NCBI GenBank assembly: GCA_961205875.1 | Contig: OY540818.1 | Coordinates: 10,824,761-10,888,760 of the forward strand | Source: Sialis fuliginosa | Taxonomy: Eukaryota; Arthropoda; Insecta; Megaloptera; Sialidae | Length of the DNA stretch: 64,000 bases | Reading direction: 5' to 3' | Part shown: positions 23,588 to 36,794 of the stretch, in pieces | Layout of the letters: each line of letters starts with the position of its first letter | Position numbering within the stretch: position 1 is the stretch's first letter | Translations under genes and position numbers: made by a program | The notes under the pieces: model-generated | The model's database searches: none | Told to the model about the DNA's origin: nothing | Seen by the model: the letters and a program-made list of their open reading frames with translations, nothing else

Positions 23588-23786
23588 TATACAGGTTGCC
23601 CCAAAAGTAGGAATATTTGTAGGTACTATGTTATCAGGTTCGATAAATGTTACACAACATTGATGAAAGACATTTCGAGCAGTTACAAGACAAAAAAAAG
23701 TGTAAGGCCAATGTAAATGTAATAGACAATGTAATAAAATGCAAATAAACTATACTGTACATTTAATTTCGGGCCACTCTGTGTAT
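23588..23786. mobile_element. Short mariner-like TIR element (~200 bp)
   Basis: Left end TATACAGGTTGCCCCAAAA and right end (opposite strand) TATACACAGAGTGGCCCGAA are inverted, diverged copies bounded by TA. Such CAGGGTGGCCC-like ends are common on insect mariner-type derivatives. The interior is non-coding. Confidence 0.5.
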
Positions 23787-23789
23787 ATG

Positions 23790-25000
23790 CAATATATACT
23801 TGTATATAATATTTATTGTAAAGCTATCCAATTAATTTTATATTATTTGATTATTGGTTATTGATTAATAATAATAATAATTTATTAAAATGTAATTCAA
23901 CATTAATATGTTTAAAACTTATGTTACATATTAGTATTTCGTTACAACTTTTGAAAGCTCTCTAAGTTTCTCGAGAAAAACTCTATCAAAAACTTATTTA
24001 TTTATTTTTTGTTCTCTGACACTTTTTCTAATTAATATGTTTCAAAAAATTTCCCATTAACAAAAACATTAATGTAATATAATGTATATGTCTGTATATG
24101 TAATGTATATATCCAATAACCTGAAATATTATTTTAGTAGTACGTGTAAGTAAAACAGTTTAATTAATTTTATTTACGTTTATCTTCTTAATAATTCAAT
24201 ATATGAAATAATGTAACCAAATACAAAATAATCTAATATCTAATTAAAATCAGTGGTCAAAAAAAAGAGTCCTGGCTAAATCATCTAGCATAGAAGACCA
24301 AAAAAAAATCAGTGGTTCCGAAACTCTATGCCCTCAATCTCCAATTTTGTGTATGTATCTATGTTATTTTTTAATGTCCCAGTATTAATGAAATGTTTAC
24401 TAGAAAATGTATTTTCAAAACTAAGGAATGGTTTTCAGAAATCCACGCACCATAATTTCATTGTTGAATTATAATGATTATGATTTAATAAAATTCAAAA
24501 ACCTTTAGAAAAATAAATGTATACGTAAAAATACGTATTTACTATGTATTATGTGACACATTTAAGTAAGATAGCAATAAATAAGGAGAGTATAAAAATT
24601 ATTCTATAAAAACCCCAATTATGTACATACAAGACGCTTTTTTGTATGCGTTAACAAATTTCTTTGTAGTTGTAGAGTACGAAAAATATCTTTTTTAAAA
24701 GCAGTCGACAGAACCTTCGTCAGCTTTATTAAATGTGATTCTAGGAATATGATTTATTATTTTTAGAAGCTTTACACAAAAAACTGGTTTTTTTCATCTC
24801 TTAGATTTATTAAAAAGCAGCTTACATCGGAAAAATTATTTAATGAAAAGAAATTTATCCGCTTAAAAAATAATATTTTAATATATAAATAAAGTATTAA
24901 AACAATCATGAAAGTTATTGGCTGTATTACTTTGATAAAAATGCCAACAAAGCAGAAGAATAATATATGACACTATTGCACAATAATTTAATTTTCTAGA
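23790..25000. other. AT-rich non-coding sequence, nothing recognised
   Basis: Short (AAT)n tract near 23868-23882; otherwise no supported feature. Confidence 0.45.
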
Positions 25001-25001
25001 A

Positions 25002-25073
25002 CAGGCCTGGCCAATCCAAATTGCTCCACGGCCGCATAGACAACCTAAAATTATTCGAGGACCGCACATAAAT
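25002..25073 (+). mobile_element. hAT-like terminal fragment
   Basis: CAGGCCTGGCCAATCCAAAT followed by GCTCCACGGCCGCA and GAGGACCGCACAT is the GC-rich end typical of hAT derivatives with CAGGGGTGGCCAA-type termini. No second end was found, so the copy is truncated. Confidence 0.45.
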
Positions 25074-25079
25074 AATAAA

Positions 25080-28000
25080 TTAAAAAAATGTTCTCATAAT
25101 TTTTTCCATATCTAGCTTTACAATGAATTTCGTACTTATTGAATTATTTTTCTAGGCATCTTCATTTATTTTAAAGTAGAACTACTTATAAACTCGGCAA
25201 CCTCGAGAGCAATAAATGCAAAAAATATGTCTCCTTTTGAAAACTTGTATCCCCGGAACTAATAATCGTACAGAAATACATATAAATAGATGAATATACA
25301 TCAATACAAAATTACATATTGTTACTATATAGGTTGCCAGAATTTTTAATTATTATATATTCAAGTTTTTTAAATATGACAAAATATAAGTCATTTAATT
25401 TTTTTTTTTTAATTAGCATTTTTCAATGCCATTTTTAGGGTTCCGTCCGTCCGTCTATGTATTTTTTTAAATTTTAGAATACATTTTTTAATGTAATAAA
25501 CACACATTTTAAATAAACATTGAACCAATGTCATTACAAATACAAAATATAACATTACATCAACAGTAAAGCCCAATTTAATATACACAACTGTTGTCAA
25601 ATACCACATCTATATTTTGTTATAATTCAAACATATTAAACATGACACAACCCTCGAGGGAACGCTACACAACTGATTAATATTTTCTTAAGAACGGATG
25701 TTCCTTGAATTGCGTTACTACCAAACTCTACACGTGTATTTGACAAGTATTAAATTATCTATATAGGGCAGTTCTGATGAATCGTCTTAATTTTACCTAT
25801 TGTCATACATGAAACTGGTAGAATATACAATCACGATAATAATTAGGAATTAATGAATATGAAGTCTACGAATCAAATTAATTGATGAATATATTTTTTA
25901 TTTAACAATTTTTATTTGTAAAATAAAAATATATACATATATAACATATAAATAGAATGAGTCGTATATAAGATTGCATAAAATACAAAAAAATAGTTTA
26001 ATTGGAATCTATTTACACAAAAAAGTGTGTAACAAATATGAATATACTCGTATATGCAGAAGTGGCAAAAATACCAATACTTAATTAGAGAAGTATTATA
26101 AATAAAAAACTAGGAGAATAGTAGCAATTGTGCCCCAACTAATAATGTAGAATCTAGAACTACGTATGTATTGTCACTTTTTTTAGTATATATGATACTG
26201 TATTTAAGGGTTGGATGAAAGAGGGTTAACTATTTTTATTATAAATGGGATTATATAAGTAATTAAGCTTTCATAGTCACATATTTCATTGCATTCGGGC
26301 TCCCGAGATTATCTCCAAGTACCGCTTTAATAAATATATAATAATACGTAAAAAAATTGTAATATCACTTTTATAAAATTTACGCTTACGTTATAAGTTG
26401 AAAATACAGATCGAAAAACTGCTTGCAAAAGTAAAAAAAAAAAACATTTTTATAAAATTAATTAGAGTGAAAAATGATCGGTTTAAATTATCTAACACTT
26501 TGTTACAATGTAGCGAAAAAGTATATTTTTTTGATAATTATTTTTTCATACAAGAATTTCATACACATTTTTTTTTTTTTTTTTTCTTAAAAAATCTTCT
26601 CCGTCACGTATTTTAAACTGAAAAGAGATTTCTCTAAAACATGACGTGAAACGAATTTAATAGAACAGAAAAAAGAGAGAGAAAGTAATATAAAATAGAA
26701 ACATGTACTCCAAAGCTCACATGCTTGAATGAGCAAAGTTGAAAAGCGAAGAAGTTTTAAATAAGTTATAAAAATAAAATATTTCGACAATCTGTAATTT
26801 TATTAAATTTTCTTCCACAAATATTAGAAAATCAATTACCTTTCATTGTTATAAAAATATATATAAAAAGAATGTACCAAATATTACCTGCAGTTGAAGT
26901 TATTTCACTTCTCGTTGTAAATACAGCGAACAATACAACGCCAAATTGTACACATAATTGTGATAAATGATCATTGAAGGCTATATTTTTTCATTTCATT
27001 AAATAAATGTAGTTTTGTTTTATATGAAGAAATAAAAATAGCTTATTTTATTATAAAACGTATCCATTATATAACAAGATTTATATTAAGATTATAAAAT
27101 CAAATATTATATAGAAGGGCAATAACTAGTAATAATTACCCCCAAATATAATTTGTAAATTTTACTTAATCCGATCTTGTTCTAATTCAAGTATCATATA
27201 ACATATAACTTAAAATAATTTTATAGACCTAAGCTTTTGAACAGTGAAAATCCTATTAAATTCGATTCAGATAGATAAAAAAATACTTAAAAAATGGAGA
27301 TGATCAGGGCTCCAAAAATCAGAGTTTACTAAATTATGATACGCTACCCCTAGGGGTACGCAAAGAGGTTTCATGCGAGGTACTTTTTAATATGTTTTTT
27401 ATTAAATAATTTTGTGTTTTGAACAAGTTCAGTATAAATTAAAACTCTTTTTTTTAATTATCTGATTTTTTACATGAAAAATAGCAAAAAAATTGCAATA
27501 TACATGCGTTTTTTTTACAAAATTCCTCCCCTCCACTGGATGCGGTCTTAAGGAAATGCCGGTAACATTTAACTCTCAAAAGAGGTACATGGTTATTTAT
27601 AGGATATACCGTTGTAGATTGATCAAATCCTGACTATTAAGGTTTGTCTTATCAAATTACAACTCGAGATATCTTCTATAGATCTGCACCTTCATGCATA
27701 TATTTCTAATTCAATTAAAAATCTCCGACTCTGATTAATATATGATTCAATAGCCTCATTTACCATATAATATATTGAAATGAAATAACGTTTTATAAAT
27801 AATATTTTTTTGACCATTCATTCACCTAATTGATTTTTAACGAGATATTAAATATCGACCTCGCATTGTTATCATTAAGAAAAGTAGTCAAATTAATTCA
27901 TATTCATGTAAAAAATAAATTTACATATGTACAAAAAATACGATACATTTTCACGTACAATTATTAAGATATGTATCTTCATTTTACATTAATTGAGAAA

Positions 28001-29560
28001 CATAAAAATATAAAATATCGTTTTATGTTTACCTCTACAACTTGTCTGAGTGGCCAACATATTTACGATATTTACAGATACATAGTGATACTTAGGTAGG
28101 AACGTGTGTGAATTGTAGGTAATCTGCAAAGTTAATTTTGATTTCATCGTGTACAGCTAGTTTATAGCAACAACCACAGGGGACTAACATCAAGTCTAGA
28201 CGATATAAGTTACATTTCTTAGATATATGTAACTTATGACATATTCTCATGGGATATTCATATGGGACCATCTACCGACCAGAATCAACTAACAAATCAA
28301 ATTTCATTAGAACCAGTTCAGATACGCAGAAAAACAAAAAATGGACGAAAAGCGTTTGTTTTGATCTTAAATGGAAAGACCAAGAAATAATGACATAGCT
28401 TCCTATTTTCATTTGGATATGACGAGAAAGCAAATACTGGCTAGAACCTTACATCAAAGAGGAACTAAGCAGCTTTAAAAACAGACAGTCAGAGAGGAAG
28501 AGAGAGAGGGAAAGAGAAAATGGCTATAACATGAATTGTTTGTAAAGGTCGCGAGACACAGTTTTAATTATATCAAATCTAGAAGTGATTTAATCACTTA
28601 AAAACCATTTAATTCTTCTTTGATCTCAAGTATCTATTAGGATTGAACATTGAATTATCGCGATATAGGATGTATATTTTTTTAATTTGCCTGAAATGCA
28701 CTATTATAATATATGTATGTAGTTATACAGAAAAAATATATTCGAATAAAAAAATTAAAACCCTGCCACCCTCTTAAAAGTTATATTTTGGAAAATCCCT
28801 TTTTAGTAGGTGCTTATGCCATAAAAGAATTCAGCCTTAAAATTTCACCTTTCTAGTTCCAGAGGTTTAGGCTGGACTAGCAATAAAAATAAAGTCTTTC
28901 AAAGGTTAAAAATAGATACTGAAATTTATATTTTTTCTTGTTTAAATAACGATATATTCTTACAATATTTGTATAGAAAACACACAAAAAATCATACCTA
29001 TGTAGATAAACGTACATAATAATATACACAATGCACATGTATGATAAACTTGCTTATATACTTTATAGGTACATATGTTCTATGTAATACTATGTATATT
29101 ATAAATATATAAATCTAAATTCGCATATTTCTTAGATAGAGATTTTTGTAGATCATCTTGAATATACAAAGATAAGTGTAGATTATTTATAGATTCTATT
29201 ATAAATTAAATTATTTGATTCCAGCATTCCAGCGTCCTGAGAATAGCGCTTAATATTTATACGAAATTAGAAAAATCTCATTACTGATAAATGAATACTC
29301 CCCAGTTCAGTTCAAGTGTACGAGTAATTGCAATGGAAAATCAGGATTTTCATGAACAAAATTGTGTTTATAATATGGTCGTAATCTTATGTACAAATAT
29401 TGTTCCCTCTCGAGAAATATTCAAATTAAGTATACATTTCTTATTTCTCTAGAAATTATAAAAAAATAAAGCAATTAAGATTATAGTTTTAAATTGTCAG
29501 GACTTTCATGTATAAAATTGTGTTTATAATATGGTCGTAATTTTATATAAAAACTCACTG
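25080..29560. other. AT-rich non-coding sequence with small repeat scraps
   Basis: Contains GGGTTCCGTCCGTCCGTC near 25438-25456 (a scrap of a common insect dispersed repeat), a T18 run at 26568-26585, a CTACCCCTAGGGGTACGC palindrome near 27343-27361 and a purine-rich GA tract near 28490-28520. No coding exon or RNA gene is supported. Confidence 0.4.
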
Positions 29561-29569
29561 ACCCGACAA

Positions 29570-29780
29570 ACGTTGTTCTGCCCAAAAATAATTTGTTTAA
29601 AAATCAGACCATAAATACACATTCTTGACTCCAGCGCCACCTGACAGATCCAAAAAATATATAAACTTATCGAAGCACCAAACGAACATAAGGTGTGAAT
29701 ATGGCTTCGATACGTCCAGTGGTTTAGGCGTGATGACGTTACATACATATACACCAACGTTTTTATTTATCAAGATAGAA
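29570..29780 (-). repeat. Fragment of a dispersed repeat (partner at 22764-22857)
   Basis: On the minus strand it reads AACGTTGGTGTATATGTATG, then CCTAAACCACTGGACGTATC and CCATATTCACACC, matching the plus-strand copy at 22764. This copy extends further, through CCACCTGACAGATCC-like and ACCCGACAAACGTTGTTCTG blocks. Its 77-residue open frame is a by-product. Confidence 0.5.
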
Positions 29781-29789
29781 TTTCCCTTC

Positions 29790-32035
29790 GAAAGTTAAAG
29801 CAATTAAATTAGATTTTGACTTGCCGGAATTTTGATTGTTGGGATTATTTTTTATGTTGATTGATCCTCGCAAACAAATAAAAATATTTGGAAATTTTCA
29901 CAAGCTTTAATTAGTTTGTTATAATGAAAAAATAATCCAGTAAAATGGATGATAGGATTTTAAGGGTGGGCTTAAATCAATTTTTGCCTTGAGTACCTCC
30001 TAATTACGTTCAGTTTACAATCGGAATCAAAATATTTTGTGAGTAATACAAACACCGTGAAACTTTTGTTCGCAGATTAATTATTAGCATTAATTTTAAT
30101 TAATTAATAACTGTTAATTGATTTTGATAATTTGATTATTTAGTACCTACTATTAAATCAATTCACTAAATCGTTTATGCGTTATTATAATTCATATTTA
30201 CAGTAATACTCGTATGGATAATGTTAAATTATTTAATACAATTGCCAAAAGAATCCCTCATATAGATATTTGAAAATATGCACATTTTTAGGAATAAATG
30301 TTTTGCGACATGATCGGGTTCAAATGATTAAATAAGGAAATATATGAGACTCAAAATACACTTCTTAGCATTATTATCATTGCTTTCCACAATAACCGCT
30401 CTATAAGTCATTGATATGTTGCGATGACTTTCGGATATTAAAATACAAATTTTATTTTGTCTTAAAAGTATTTCTGTGATAATTAATTAACAGAACATTA
30501 ATTTTCATCACAGACATGACAAAAATGACATTTGATAAAAGAGGGTCTTCATCAAGTTTGTTAGTAATATATCCAGGTTATGCTGTTCTTGAAAATTAAA
30601 ATAATATATTAAGACAATATAATTGGAAATTCCGGATGAATATTTAGTTTGCATTTTTTTAGTACCTTCGATAAATAAATATACAAATTTTTATGGCATT
30701 TCCTTCACTTTTCATTAAGGCTCTAAAAGGGAGTAGGAACATATGTATATATTTATAGATGTTTTTATTATCCATATTGACATTTTTTGGCGTCTATCTT
30801 GCTCGTCGAGTCAGGTGTCTATACGAGTGCATGTTTGAATACAAAACAATTCTAAAAATTCGATCAGGGACTTCGATTTCTTGTTTGTGATTTTTTTCAC
30901 GTATTTATATAAGATTACCGTTTTATCTCGGCGGTTTTCAATAACTATAGCATTACATTAAATTGGAATTTATAAATGTATCAATAGGCTACTGACAAGG
31001 AATGTAACATAATCTAGAATTGATATTTCTTTTTATTTATTTATTGTTAACTAAATATTCTTCTGCAGTTTGTGAAAACTTAAGGAATTGCTTTAAAAGA
31101 GGTGCGGATCCTTTTAACGCCTTAAGTTATTTTTTAGCTGTATTTGGGTGATTTTCATGTTAAATGGACGATCGAATTGTTCTACTGAATTTGGTGTTTT
31201 TTCGAACAGGGAGACGTGTTTACAAAAATTTTGGAAAGACGAAAGACGCTGAATTTACATTCGAAAGATAAAAAAAACTTTTACTACATGATCAAGAACA
31301 ATTAATTTATTATAAATTATTTTTATTTAATGTTTTCTATATATACGAATATGACTATCTTCAAACTCTTAAAAAAGGCCACAAAAATTGTAAGGAGATA
31401 CACAAAAATATTTATTAAAACCAGTATTTTCTTTATAAAATCAATATTGACTATTTCACAAACTTTTACGTTGTTCAATCGGCCATTATGTAATAACTCA
31501 GAAATAACAAATTGAAATATTTGTTTACATAACCGTGAAAAATTAATTCAACATTCGGGCAAGCCCTAGAGATCTGACTGCTGAAATTTACTACCTACTT
31601 AAATACGCGTATGTATTTGCAATAAATAGGCCAAACGAAAAAGCTAAGGCCGAAATTTCTTGTAAATCTATTTGTGAATGTTATAATAAAGAGTATAGAA
31701 ATTATTTTTGATATCTATGTATAAGGTACTGGCACCAGTCTTGGATATGATCCCAGTAATGACTTTTTTAAATTAAATGTACCAATATATTATATTATAT
31801 TTATGCAAAATAAAAAAAATTGTTTTACTAAAAACATTAATCATCAATATATTACACACGAATATCAACTTCCCTATATTTTTAAGCAATTTCATGTAAA
31901 ATTGATATCATGGAAAGAAAATGTGAATAAAAAAAAATTAAACCACTTTTATTTTTATCGGAAATTGTGCACATTTTTAGGAAAAAGGGTTTCCAGAAAA
32001 TGGTCGTGTCCAAAGGGTTAAACCGAAACAATTTT
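29790..32035. other. AT-rich non-coding sequence, nothing recognised
   Basis: Chance frames only. No bounded repeat or gene supported. Confidence 0.45.
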
Positions 32036-32047
32036 ATTCATTAGCAT

Positions 32048-33545
32048 TAGGGTTTGCAATCCCGCAGACTTTTTTTTCCCGCGGGAATTTTGCGGGAAAT
32101 TCTCAAATCCCGCGGGATCCCGCGGGATCCCGCAGTTTTTCCAAAAATTTTGTTATTCATACTTAAAGTTACTATTATTTAGTTAACATGAAAATTAACT
32201 AATGAAAAATATTTTCATAGTGGTAACATATGATACGTAAACGTAACTCGTACCGTATAGACCGATGTAAAATCCATAAAATACACCTGTAAATAGGAGG
32301 TTGTCTAATATGTTAGGTACAAGGACAAGATGCTACTAACTACTTTTGTCTTTTTGTTCGATTATTCATTTCAATTTTTTTAACTCCTTGATTGCGTATA
32401 AATTAGCCCTTGTTTTATACGTAGGTATATATTAGGGTGTTTTTTTTTTTTTTTATTTCTTCGATCCCGCAGGCCTATGTTTTAGATTTGGATCAAAAGT
32501 TAATTGTCCCAAAATTTCAGACTCATAGATCAAACCTGTGAATGAAGCAAACCGAGTCTTTTTCCCATTTGATTAACATGGGAAAAATTACTTTTTTACT
32601 TACGCGTGAATATCTCGTTGAAAACAATTTTTTTTTTTGAAAGAGAATTAAGTGTTTAATTCATAAATCCAATAAATTTTAAGAAATGTTTGTTTAAAAA
32701 TTATCATAAAAATTTGATTTTACTTTTTATGATAATGTTTAAACGAACATATCTTTAAAAATATTCGATCTATGATTTGAGCACTTGGGATCTTTTTTAT
32801 AAGAAATTTAATTCTCTATGATATGCTGCTGTAAGAAATTAAAATAAATAAATTTTTCAACGAAATATTCACGCATAAGTAAAAAAGTAATTTTTCCCAT
32901 GTTAATCAAATGGGAAAATGACTCGGTTTGCGCCGTCCACAGGTTTGATCTATGAGTCTGAAATTTTGGGACAATTAACTTTTGATCCAAAGCTAAAACA
33001 TAGGCTAGCGGGACCGAAAAAATAAAAAAATAAATTTAAAAAAAACACCCTAGTAAATACGGTATGTCACGTAAAACTAAACCACTAAATATCATTATTT
33101 ACGGTTGTATTTTAGGGATAATACTGTTAAAAAAATATCATGTAGATCGAATTTTGTGTATTAAATTTTTGTGGTTAACTTTCATTTAATCTGCTATTCT
33201 TCTTCTAAATTTTTGTATTTTTTATGTTTTTTTTTTTTTTTTGTAATCTGGGGGCTGTTCGAACTTCTTTCGTCGCCTGAGTCGCACTCAGTGTAACCAC
33301 TTAACTAATCGTGAACAAGAAATATAATTTACTTCACTAGTTTCATATTCAGTCATCTCAACCTTAATTTTTTTTATCAAAATTGTTACCTTTTTTATTC
33401 ATATTTACGCTTTACAAGTATTCAAAACGCACGCGACCTACAAATTTAATGTTCAAAAAATTCCGCGCGGATCCCGCACTTTCAGTGCGGGATCCGCAGA
33501 TCTCCAAAACGTGCGGGATCCCGCATTGCGGGATTGCAAACCCTA
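32048..33545. mobile_element. hAT-type transposon, non-autonomous (1.5 kb) with exact 8-bp TSD
   Basis: Left end TAGGGTTTGCAATCCCGC and right end GCGGGATTGCAAACCCTA are perfect terminal inverted repeats, flanked on both sides by ATTAGCAT (32040-32047 and 33546-33553). An 8-bp TSD and a TAGGG start fit hAT. The subterminal regions are packed with CCCGCGGGATCC/GCGGGATCC motifs, probably transposase-binding repeats. No transposase frame remains. A second element is inserted at 32433-33053, so without it the element would be only about 0.9 kb. Confidence 0.85.
32433..33053. mobile_element. Hairpin MITE nested inside the hAT element
   Basis: Begins TTAGGGTGTTTTTTTT and ends AAAAAAAACACCCTAG, and nearly the whole 620 bp is an inverted repeat. 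Arms 32434-32640 and 32840-33052 share AGACTCATAGATCAAACCTG, TTTTGATCCAAA-type and ACATGGGAAAAATTACTTTT blocks, and pairing continues inward (GAGAATTAA/TTAATTCTC). The TA-rich flanks suggest a Tc1/mariner-type TA target. The 60-residue minus frame within it is merely one arm translated. Confidence 0.8.
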
Positions 33546-33559
33546 ATTAGCATCTAATT

Positions 33560-35940
33560 TTATGTTTACAGCACAGAAACACAAACAACAACTTTACCTT
33601 TCCATAGATATTTAATACTATAGAATTTCTCTGTGGCTCCACCTACGTGGCTTTTAACGTTGTTGAATACTGGCTTGTCTTAAAGGCTTAAATATCTCAA
33701 TACCACAACTGTCATTGATTATCCTTTTTTATATTTTTTTATAAAACATTCATTGTAATTCTAAGTAGGTACCTGAACTAATTGTTCTAAAAAAATGTTG
33801 GTCCAATTGCATATAAAATTGCAACTACTTATGGTTTTTGTTTTCACTTTAATATATTTTTATTAGAAAATATCAACTGTTAATTTCCTTAATACAAGCC
33901 TGCCATGAGTCAATTATCACATAAACTTAATTAATTAATTCTCAAAACCATACAACTAACAATTGTTTTTTCTAAAAATCTATAACTCTCGAAATATTTC
34001 GTTATGATGTCAAATTAAAATTTACACCCTGTATATTATTATTTGTTTGTCCCCAAGTATAATATGTTACTCCCATAGTGTAAAGTTGTACAATATGTAC
34101 GAATGTTTGTTCATATGTTTGTACACAAACAAATTACAAAACGCTCCCTGACAATATAAATGTTATTTAACCAAGTCTCTACAAGTTAACACAAGCTAAA
34201 CCCCAGAGGAGAATGCAAACAATTTAGTTTTTCTACCTAACCTTTTTAAAAGTTTAAAAATATTTTATACCTACCTACATTCTTTCTTTGTACGAAATTA
34301 TCATTTAAAAATGTTTGTTATTTTAGAATTTTATTTTAATGTTATGATGTGATTTATGTTTAAGTTTTTTATTTTTTTATCAAAGTAAAGTAAAAATAAT
34401 ATTTTTACGAAGTTAAATAAATAAAACAATAATTTTAAATAAATATTAGTACCCTTGGTTAAAATAAAATAAAAATATTTTCTCTTCAAAGAGTTATTTT
34501 AAATTAAAAAATGGGGACTCAATCTCATGTAAATGAATAAAACACAGTTTTCTATACTATTTTGTGTAGGCTTCTGAATGGTTCAAAATATTTAAAAATT
34601 GAAAATTAAAAATTATCAATGACAAAAGTTCAATTTTAAATCCTGCTCAGATAACAATAGGTCAAAAAATCACATAAAATAAATATAACTATAGTGATAA
34701 ATGTACCTATATACTAATTAAGTACAAAACTTATAAGTTCTGAATTGAATTATAAGTGCTATTTCCTTATACCCATTACATTCTTTATTCTACTAGTATA
34801 GAGAACATTGCAAAACAGTTTTGAATATGACCTACCAGAAAAGTTCCCAATTACACATTTCAAAAATACAGTATTCATTATCATTATAAAATATTTAGAT
34901 ATATGCTTTTATGGTTGATGCCATTGAACAAAAAGTTATGTCTCAAATACGTATAAATGAAAAATATTAATTTTCTGGTAAAAATTACGTGCAGTGAACT
35001 ATTTTCGCACTAGATTAATTTAAGAAAAGACGAAGAATGGTATAAAAGTCAGAAAAACTTTTAAGCTCCTCGGAAATTTATGCGCGGACAAATTAAAAAT
35101 TAGCAACCCCGCTTACAAAACTATTATTATACGCAAATGTTATATCTTTACGCATAACAATATCATTCTAAATAAACAATTTACATATTTTCGTATTTAT
35201 GATTCAATTTAAACTTTACGTAATTTTACTGTGATGGTATAACGTTAAATACAATATTGGGGTTTCATGAATGCCATTACCTTAATGTTACAGAGTATAT
35301 TCAAACAAAAGAGATAACAAATATAATTCCATTCAAACAATTAAACGGAATTAGTCATTAAATGAGTAAGATAGTCGAATTTTGTATACCACATTGCCAC
35401 ATTAAATGACAAAACAAAACAGCATTTGATTATAATCAATAATATAAAGGGCCCTGCACAATACCAATGAAAATGAGGGTACAATCAAATTGGCTACAAC
35501 TGAAGTATGTTGTAGTTCGTCACCTGCTAATCAAAAATTTCCATAGAAGGATGAGGAATTCAAATATCTGCTGTTTGTACAGTACATAACTTTCTTTACC
35601 GAAATGGATATCCAAACGAAATTTGATCCTACTTTTTTTCTGTACAACAAGTTATGAAAAGACTATACCAGTGGCAAGGCGAGAAATTTTTAATAAGGAA
35701 TCATATTTTGTTAAGCCTCTCCCTTCTATTAACAAAAACAAAATTAGTTAAGAAACACCTTAAATTCAAGCTTTTACTTTTTTAAATAAATTCTTATATA
35801 TTTATATAGTAACTAAATGATTCTACGTCTTATTTTCTTGTATTTTAGTCGATATTTGTATGACGAGTTGAAATTCACTGCAGGAAATTTCACTAAAAAA
35901 TTTAGAATTTTTGATTTCGTTAAAAGTATGTTTATTGTAT
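33560..35940. other. AT-rich non-coding sequence, nothing recognised
   Basis: Contains ACACCCTGTATATT at about 34025, a scrap resembling mariner ends, without a partner. No gene supported. Confidence 0.4.
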
Positions 35941-35950
35941 AGAAAATGAC

Positions 35951-36421
35951 GTGAAAAGTTGAAATTTTCAAACCGCAGATCTGTATTTCAAACCGTTCTC
36001 GAGATATAGCCTCTCAAAGTTTTAGTTTTTTCAAATTTTTGGAGAAAAAAGGCCATAACTTTTGAACGGGTGGTCGGAATTGGTTTTAGTTGGCGGATTT
36101 GAAATCAGCGTGTCAACATCTATATAATGACATGTATACTACTATAAAATCTGACAAAAAAATTTTGGTGAAAAATCGACATTTTTTTTAAATACCCCTT
36201 CGAATTTTTTCGATTTTTCGCGAAATTTTATTTTTTCGAGTTTTAAGGTATATACATGTCATTATATAGAATTTGACACGCTGATTCCAAATCCGTCAAC
36301 TAAAATCAATTCCGACCATCCGTTCAAAAGTTAGGGCCATTTTTCTTCAAATTTAAAAAAAAATGAAACTGAAAAACGGTTTGAGATACAGACCTGCGGT
36401 TTGAAAATTTCAACTTTTCAC
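35951..36421. mobile_element. Foldback element with ~220-bp arms
   Basis: Begins GTGAAAAGTTGAAATTTTCA and ends TGAAAATTTCAACTTTTCAC. The arms pair over AACCGCAGATCTGTAT/GATACAGACCTGCGGTT, CATAACTTTTGAACGGGTGG/CCATCCGTTCAAAAGTTAGG and ACATGTATAC/GTATATACATGT-type blocks, leaving a tiny loop near 36190. No coding potential. A decayed relative of one arm appears at 50440-50520. Confidence 0.75.
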
Positions 36422-36490
36422 TACTAATAAGCTATTAACAGCCGACAAGTGTCACACCCGCATTTATCACGATAACGCGTAAAATAACAA

Positions 36491-36539
36491 CGAAATATTG
36501 TTATTAATTAAACAGCGTTTAATTAATAACAATATTTCG
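36491..36539. repeat. Perfect 22-bp hairpin palindrome
   Basis: CGAAATATTGTTATTAATTA(AA), loop CAGCG, then its exact reverse complement. The loop plus the start of the right arm is immediately repeated (CGCTGTTTAATTAAT), suggesting formation by template switching next to the foldback element ending at 36421. Confidence 0.85.
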
Positions 36540-36794
36540 CTGTTTAATTAATATCATTATATATATTATTTACTGTTTTTGATTAAAGAAAATAAATTTG
36601 TAATAATTAAAGAAAATAAGTAGGTAATGACATTAAATATACACCATCAGCAAAGTAGGAATCATAAACAAAATAATCAAAGGTCAAAAAAATGTCATTT
36701 GTTTTCTCATTCATATAATTATTATGTTAATAATAACTTTAATGAACTTTAAAGTTAAATTCTAAATTATATATGTAGGTACGCAATTACTTAA

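Noticed and set aside
27335-27545. CTACCCCTAGGGGTACGC palindrome as a hAT end
   Set aside because: No CAG/TAG terminus or matching second end could be located; left only as a scrap.
32808-32990. 60-residue minus frame
   Set aside because: It is one arm of the nested hairpin MITE; the same sequence is present inverted in the other arm.
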